Position numbers and translations under genes: made by a program
Shown: one piece after another, positions 59,070-64,000 of the stretch
How positions within the stretch are numbered: position 1 is the stretch's first letter
How the letters are laid out: every line of letters starts with the position of its first letter
DNA from: Dillenia suffruticosa
Taxonomy: Eukaryota; Streptophyta; Magnoliopsida; Dilleniales; Dilleniaceae
Direction: 5' to 3'
Length of the DNA: 64,000 bases
Assembly: GCA_033439265.1 (NCBI GenBank)
Contig: JAVTVX010000004.1
Location: 15,761,701-15,825,700 of the forward strand
Notes under the pieces: generated by a model
What the model was told of the DNA's origin: nothing
The model's database searches: none
The model's input: the letters and a program-made list of their open reading frames with translations, nothing else

Positions 59070-62000
59070 CATAAAGCTCTTAACCTATCCACAAATCTCT
59101 ACTGCCATGCCCCTATCAAAGGCATGAATAGTCGTCAGTCACCCCTCCTGTGATTTAGAGATGGCATCGAGTGCACCTAATAGACAATCCTAGACATGAC
59201 ATGTTTCCCATAGTGATTAAACATAATTGAACAATCATGCCTCAATACAATACAATGAAATGAGAGTTATAATAATATGTACAATTCTTTACATACAGTC
59301 ATCCCTTTTATATACATGTACAATAGACTATCTACAATCCCAAATATACAAATATATAAATATATCATCCCATATCTTTGAACACAATCCTGCGGAAGAA
59401 TGGTTAACACCATACCCAAGTCCGATGTCTCCAACAAAACCTCGTGCACTGCTATATTGCAACGCGTCCCAATAAATCTATCTCCGTGGAATAGAAAGTG
59501 AGGGGTGAGTATTATGGGGAAAACTCAGTGAGTGAGAGGGTATATATAAGTGTGTTCAATGTGTTGGTGAAAAATGGAGTGTCAAAATGATTCAATAAAT
59601 CTATAAGTCCGCATAATGTATGAAAACAGTGCAAAATGAACAATTCATCATAAATCATTCTTTTTCATACATTTCAAATATATATGCATCAATATCAATC
59701 GAATCACACAAGTATAGAGCATACCAAAATCAGTTCCTAGCAAAGGTCGATCATGACCAATGGCAGGCGCATCAGGTTTTTTTTTATATATGCAAAGTTA
59801 GAAAATGCTCTCTATCCCGACGTTAGCGACGGACCTCATCAGGTGCTAGACCAGGGCGTTACCTAGTCCTCCCACTTTCGAGTTTAACCCAACTAGTACC
59901 GTGTCGAGTCCCAATATCATATACGACGTTTGGGGATACCTCCTGCAGAAGCGTATTCGGGCACAATGGGTGCCTTTACAAATGCCCTTCATAGCTACGG
60001 CATACCCAACTCGTGGGTGTATCTCATAAATCATATCATCATGGCATGCATAAAGGCCCTCGGCCGATAACATAATATCATCATAATGTACGTGCCATGC
60101 CAACATTTATCAAACCATATCAAATATTTCTCATAATTGATTTCATAAAATCATATGCATATCGATGCAATGGCACTATTTTGGTTTTATAAATCATTTG
60201 GATGCATATGTCACAATAAAATCATGTTATGGACACTCCAATGATTCACAAAACATTTCACAAATCCATTCCAAAAATCATAGCACACAATCATAATTCA
60301 TGCTTGCACACGATCATAAATCTCACTCACAGTATACGGGAGGGTCAATCACTCCTTAAAATACCAAACTGTTTTGAAACTGTGTCCCCTCGTCAATTTG
60401 CTATCATTTCACTACAAAGTCAACACAAAGTACATAGGAAATCTTTATGTAATGCAAATGAAGACTTTAAGGTTACATACATTAATTTAACCTCTTTTAT
60501 AGGTTATCCGTGCCCCCACTCTCTAATACATCATCCAATGACCACGCTTACGTGCCAAGGCAATACACATACCTTGATAGTACACATACAAGGAAATCAA
60601 TTCCCTCCTTTCTCAATGAACAACAAATCATGCTCAATGTCCACAAAGGGACAAGTTAAGCACACATTTACATCACCTTACATAACATTTTCAATTTCAT
60701 ACACATGTATGCTTCACACTCTTGACCTCAAATACATCCATTCACATTCATTATTTCACTAAAATTGTCCACAAGTTTAAAATCTAAAATTCTGCACACA
60801 ACACAATTTGCGAAGTCGTGGGAAAATGGTCATAACGCCTACTACACAACTCTGAATCACATGTTTCCTATCTCATTTTAAAGCTACGGGATAGCACTAC
60901 AACTTTTATTTTGAACATTTCTTCAGATTCAAATCATAAAATTTTAGATAAACCAATCTTTGTCTCAGTTCTATTCCAAAAGTTCATTCTGTCCTGTTTT
61001 AGTAAGAATGCAAGAACACTCTGTACACAGCACCAATTCAAGTGATTTGTGGATATGTTATCGATGAGACATAGACCTACAACTTTCATGTTGAATGTTT
61101 TTCTTAATTCAGTCTGGAAGATAGTTGAAACAGATCACCTAGAAGGCTATCAATCTGGGACCGAAAACAGAGTGACAATTTGCATAGTTTTTTGAGAATT
61201 TTCATAACGTTTGATATAAGAGTCGGATTAAGGTGATTCTTACCTTGTTAGAAAGATGAAACCTAGAGCTACAAATGTTATAACTAGGGCTTAAGCTAGT
61301 GAAGACCTTAAGGCACCTCAAAATTGAGGCAAGCATCACGGTAGAACAGGGCATCAGAACAGAAACTTTTGCAGAACACCAAAATTCAAAAATTCACTCA
61401 ATTTACTTATGCACAGAAAATGTTATAGCCTAAACATTACAACTTGTTCAGACACCCATAAATTCTATCATGGCTTCAAATTTGTCTACCCTAGTTTTCT
61501 GAGCAAACTTTCTCCATTTTGCCTAAATTTTGGATATGTTATACTAGAGGGTGGTGGGTGTTTACCTTATGAATAGTAGGCTGATTGAAGTTTTGGACTT
61601 TCACATTTTCTCCATTCCTTGAATTTTCATCCCTCCCTAGATCTCTATGTGTGGTGCTTCTTTTGAGCTGGTTTTTGGATATGTGATACTAGGTCTAGGG
61701 TAGAGCAAAACCATATAAAAATGTTGGGAGGTTGTGAGGAAAAATCATAGTTGCTCTTCAATGGGATTCACGGCTAAGGAGAAAGGAAGAAGAGAAGAAG
61801 GTTTTTGCTCTCTGTTGGGCATCTCACATTTTTTTTGTTAGGAGTGAATAAAAGACTTGACTTGGTTTTAATTTAAACACTCAACCATGGTTAAGTTATG
61901 TTTTAACCCTAGTTAGGTTTAATTAACCCTACCCTAGTTAAATTTAACCATATTAATTCAACTAAAATTAATTCCTTCCAATCATGTGATGCTACTTGTC

Positions 62001-62829
62001 AAAGCCACACAAAGTCCAATAAAGTGGATTCACACAATCCAAGGATATTAATTGTTTATCCTTTGTATTTATCCATTCTTTGACTTATGGTCCAAAGTCG
62101 ATCAAAGTTACTATTCATCTTGAAAATTTTTTAAATTACACACGAGACCCAGGTTTTCATATTGAGTTGAATGCTGCTAGTTTTATGTAAATCTGAGATC
62201 GTTTGGTCGCCCAAACGTCATTCGGAGTGAACAAAATTCGCGATCGGTCAAAATTTGATCTCGACTTCAAAACGTGCGGAGTCTTACTATGAACTCCGTT
62301 TTACATGTAGATTCAACAAATATAGATTTTGAGTAGAAACAAGACCATTTTTTGTGTCAAATTTTGATTCAGCCCACAATTTTGGGTTTATCTGGTGAAA
62401 ATCAGGGTACCGAGCACTTTTGTGTTACAGCTGAAATTTTGATTTTTTATCTCAGGCATTCACTTTTGAAGTGAATTTAGCATGTATACATGACATATCA
62501 TCAATTTTGTACGCGTGGATTTCATTTTAGCTTGGTAGCGTAACTTCCCATCCTACCCTACCGGGCGAATTTTGGTAAATTTCTCAAAATCTCATTTTGA
62601 CTTGTGAAAATCATTAGTCAGCCTAAATTTGGTTTCTTGGAAAAATTTCAATAGATTTCAAAATGGTCTGGAAGGGTCCCTTTTTAGCCCCCGGGGCCCA
62701 TGTCCAAAATTTTTCTAAGGCATTTTGGCTCAGAAAAATTTATGAGTGATTTTTTATATGAATAAGAAGATGTATCATATATGGAGTAATGAGGAGTAAA
62801 TATATAGTACATCGCGTGTCAGTGTTACA
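59070..62829 (-). repeat. Element C 5' LTR, truncated at the PBS side
   Basis: It is collinear with the 3' LTR from about 50868 on (shared CACCCCTCCTGTGATTTAGAG) and ends GTGTCAGTGTTACA at 62829. About 230 bp at the PBS-proximal end are deleted. It retains the 0.7 kb that the 3' LTR has lost. The 177-codon ORF at 60229-60762 lies in LTR sequence and is also partly present at 52337-52579; it is not a gene. Confidence 0.88.
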
Positions 62830-62873
62830 CTTATCTTTTAGTAGGATTCAGAATCATGTAAATCGGAGTCGTG
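62830..62873 (+). mobile_element. Gypsy LTR fragment (right of element C)
   Basis: It starts with the second CTTAT and continues the LTR broken at 50639 (TCTTTTAGTAGGATTCAGAA, comparable with the block at 6245-6290). It then joins protease sequence of element D. Confidence 0.65.
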
Positions 62874-63250
62874 CTTCACCTAATGTGATTATAGGTGGAA
62901 TGAAATTATTTTCTTGTGATGTTCGTGTCTTAATTGATCTGGGTGCCACGTACTCATTCATTTCATTTGCATTTATTATGCACTTGCCTCGTGAGTCTAA
63001 ACCTCTAAAGTAGTGGTTACGGATTGCTACCCCTCTTGCAGATGAGGTTCTTCTTTCTAAGATTTATAGGGGTTGTATTGTGAGCTTCCAGGGGCATGAT
63101 TTCAGCATTGATTTGTTACTGTTGGAGTTGTTAGATTTGGATGTAATTTTGGGCATGGATTGGTTATCAGCTAATTATGTACTGGTTGATTGTAATCGAA
63201 AGATTGTTTGATTTTCACCACCTGGCCAACCATAGATTTTCTTTATTGGT
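62874..63250 (+). pseudogene. Element D gypsy protease (decayed)
   Basis: The frame 62789-63013 reads NVIIGGMKLFSCDVRVLIDL followed by GATYSFIS. The active-site DTG is replaced by DLG, so catalysis is unlikely. A TAG follows at 63011-63013. Further blocks (SKIYRGCIV, then LLDLDVILGMDWLSANYVLV) complete the protease. It lies on the plus strand, opposite to B and C. It may belong to the LTR fragment just left of it, with leader and gag deleted. Confidence 0.83.
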
Positions 63251-63379
63251 GATAGATTTATCAGAGCCCAGTTATATCTTTCATTCGAGCGACTAGGATG
63301 CTATCCCGAGGATGTCAGGGATATTTAGCTTATGTCATTGAAGACAAGAAAGAGCAAACACAATTGGTTGACATACCGT

Positions 63380-64000
63380 GGTTTAGGATTTCCTAGAGAT
63401 GTACCCAGATGATTTGCCTGAATTGCCACCGGTTAGAGAGATGGATTTTATTATAGGATAACGCTAGCTGAATTGAAACAATTGAAAACCTAGTTATAAG
63501 AACTGGTGGACAAGTGGTTTGTTCGTCTAAGTATTTCTCCTTGGGGTGCACCAGTATTGTTCGTAAAGAAGGAGGAAGGTTCCTTGAGGTTATGTATTGA
63601 TTACCGCAAATTGAATTAAGTGATGATCAAGAATAAATACCCCCTGCTGAGAATTGATGATATGTTTGAACAGTTGAGAAATGCCACAGTTTTCTCTAAA
63701 CTAGATCTTGGATCCGGCTATCATCAGATTAGAGTTAGAGAGGAAGATATATCTAAGACAACATTTCACACTCGCCATGGTCACTATGAGTTCTTGGTTA
63801 TACCATTTGTGTTGACTAATGCCCTAGCAATCTTCATGGACTTGATGAACTGTGTTTTCAAATCTTATCTGGATGACTTTCTTGTAGTGTTTATTAATGA
63901 TGTGTTGGTTTATTCTGAAGATAGAGCTCAATATAAATAGCATCTCTACATTACTTTATAGACTTTGAAGACCGAAAACTATATACTAAACAAAGTAAAT
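63380..64000 (+). pseudogene. Element D gypsy reverse transcriptase (partial)
   Basis: RT blocks: [20 protein letters not shown] and IDYRKLN with a stop, then 63620-63940 with [40 protein letters not shown] and YEFLVIPF. The catalytic box reads FIND ([11 protein letters not shown]) instead of FIDD: one catalytic Asp is Asn, a G-to-A change. The sequence leaves the window within RT. Confidence 0.87.

Larger units (their letters stand above)
50640..62829 (-). mobile_element. Tekay/Del-like gypsy element C (decayed)
   Basis: The 12,190-bp span has TSD CTTAT. In coding order (minus): a truncated 5' LTR, a gag N-terminus, a foreign LTR fragment in place of the rest of gag, then PR, RT, RNase H, IN, chromodomain, PPT and 3' LTR. 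Its proteins are close to those of element B. The PBS and the LTR end next to it are deleted. Gag is gone apart from about 25 codons. RT has an altered active site. The copy is dead. Confidence 0.94.

Noticed and set aside
60229..60762. 177-codon ORF on the plus strand
   Set aside because: It lies within the 5' LTR of element C, antisense to the element. The equivalent part of the 3' LTR keeps only a shorter ORF (52337-52579). No motif is seen.

Overview
The window is nuclear DNA of a seed plant, most likely from a large, transposon-filled heterochromatic or intergenic region. The evidence is a CACTA (En/Spm) transposon with TNP2- and Transposase_24-type genes, Tekay/Del-like chromoviral, Athila-like and Ty1/copia LTR retrotransposons, and a plant-type tRNA gene. 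The species cannot be told from the sequence. I found no protein-coding host gene. Almost every coding trace is a broken transposon gene. The only gene that looks intact is tRNA-Ser(UGA) at 31830-31911.

Layout from left to right. 1-5238 is the 3' part of a CACTA element, ending in a dense subterminal repeat array; it sits inside a gypsy LTR whose remaining part runs to 7889. 7890-8065 is a copia RT scrap. 8066-13733 is a mosaic of gypsy LTR pieces, first in plus and then in minus orientation. 13734-17111 is AT-rich non-coding DNA with several tandem duplications, a CTTACCA array and a possible tRNA-derived SINE head. 17112-24007 is a complete but decayed copia element (minus strand, TSD TAAAG), inserted in the middle of an array of degenerate GTCGACCT/GTTGACCT motifs. 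24500-25470 holds a copia PBS and gag remnant. 25455-27770 is an Athila-like LTR and gag fragment. 27771-31684 is a copia pol and 3' LTR, split by a 2.2-kb solo gypsy LTR. The tRNA gene follows.

From 32505 on, the window is a nest. An Athila-like element (32505-35896, continuing at 49531-49955) was cut inside its RT region by Tekay-like element B (35897-49530, minus strand, TSD GATAC). B was itself hit in its protease region by a solo LTR (42780-45822, TSD TCCAT). To the right, an older gypsy LTR fragment (49959-50639, continuing at 62830-62873) was cut by Tekay-like element C (50640-62829, minus strand, TSD CTTAT). C lost most of gag, which is replaced by a GC-rich LTR fragment. The window ends in a decayed plus-strand gypsy PR-RT region (element D).

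The target-site duplications were read directly from the sequence and give a relative insertion order. No element looks autonomous: each has stops, frameshifts, lost catalytic residues or deleted LTR/PBS parts. I did not find a new biological system. The least explained structures are the GTCGACC-motif array split by the copia element, the possible SINE head, and two GC-rich islands inside retroelement non-coding DNA.
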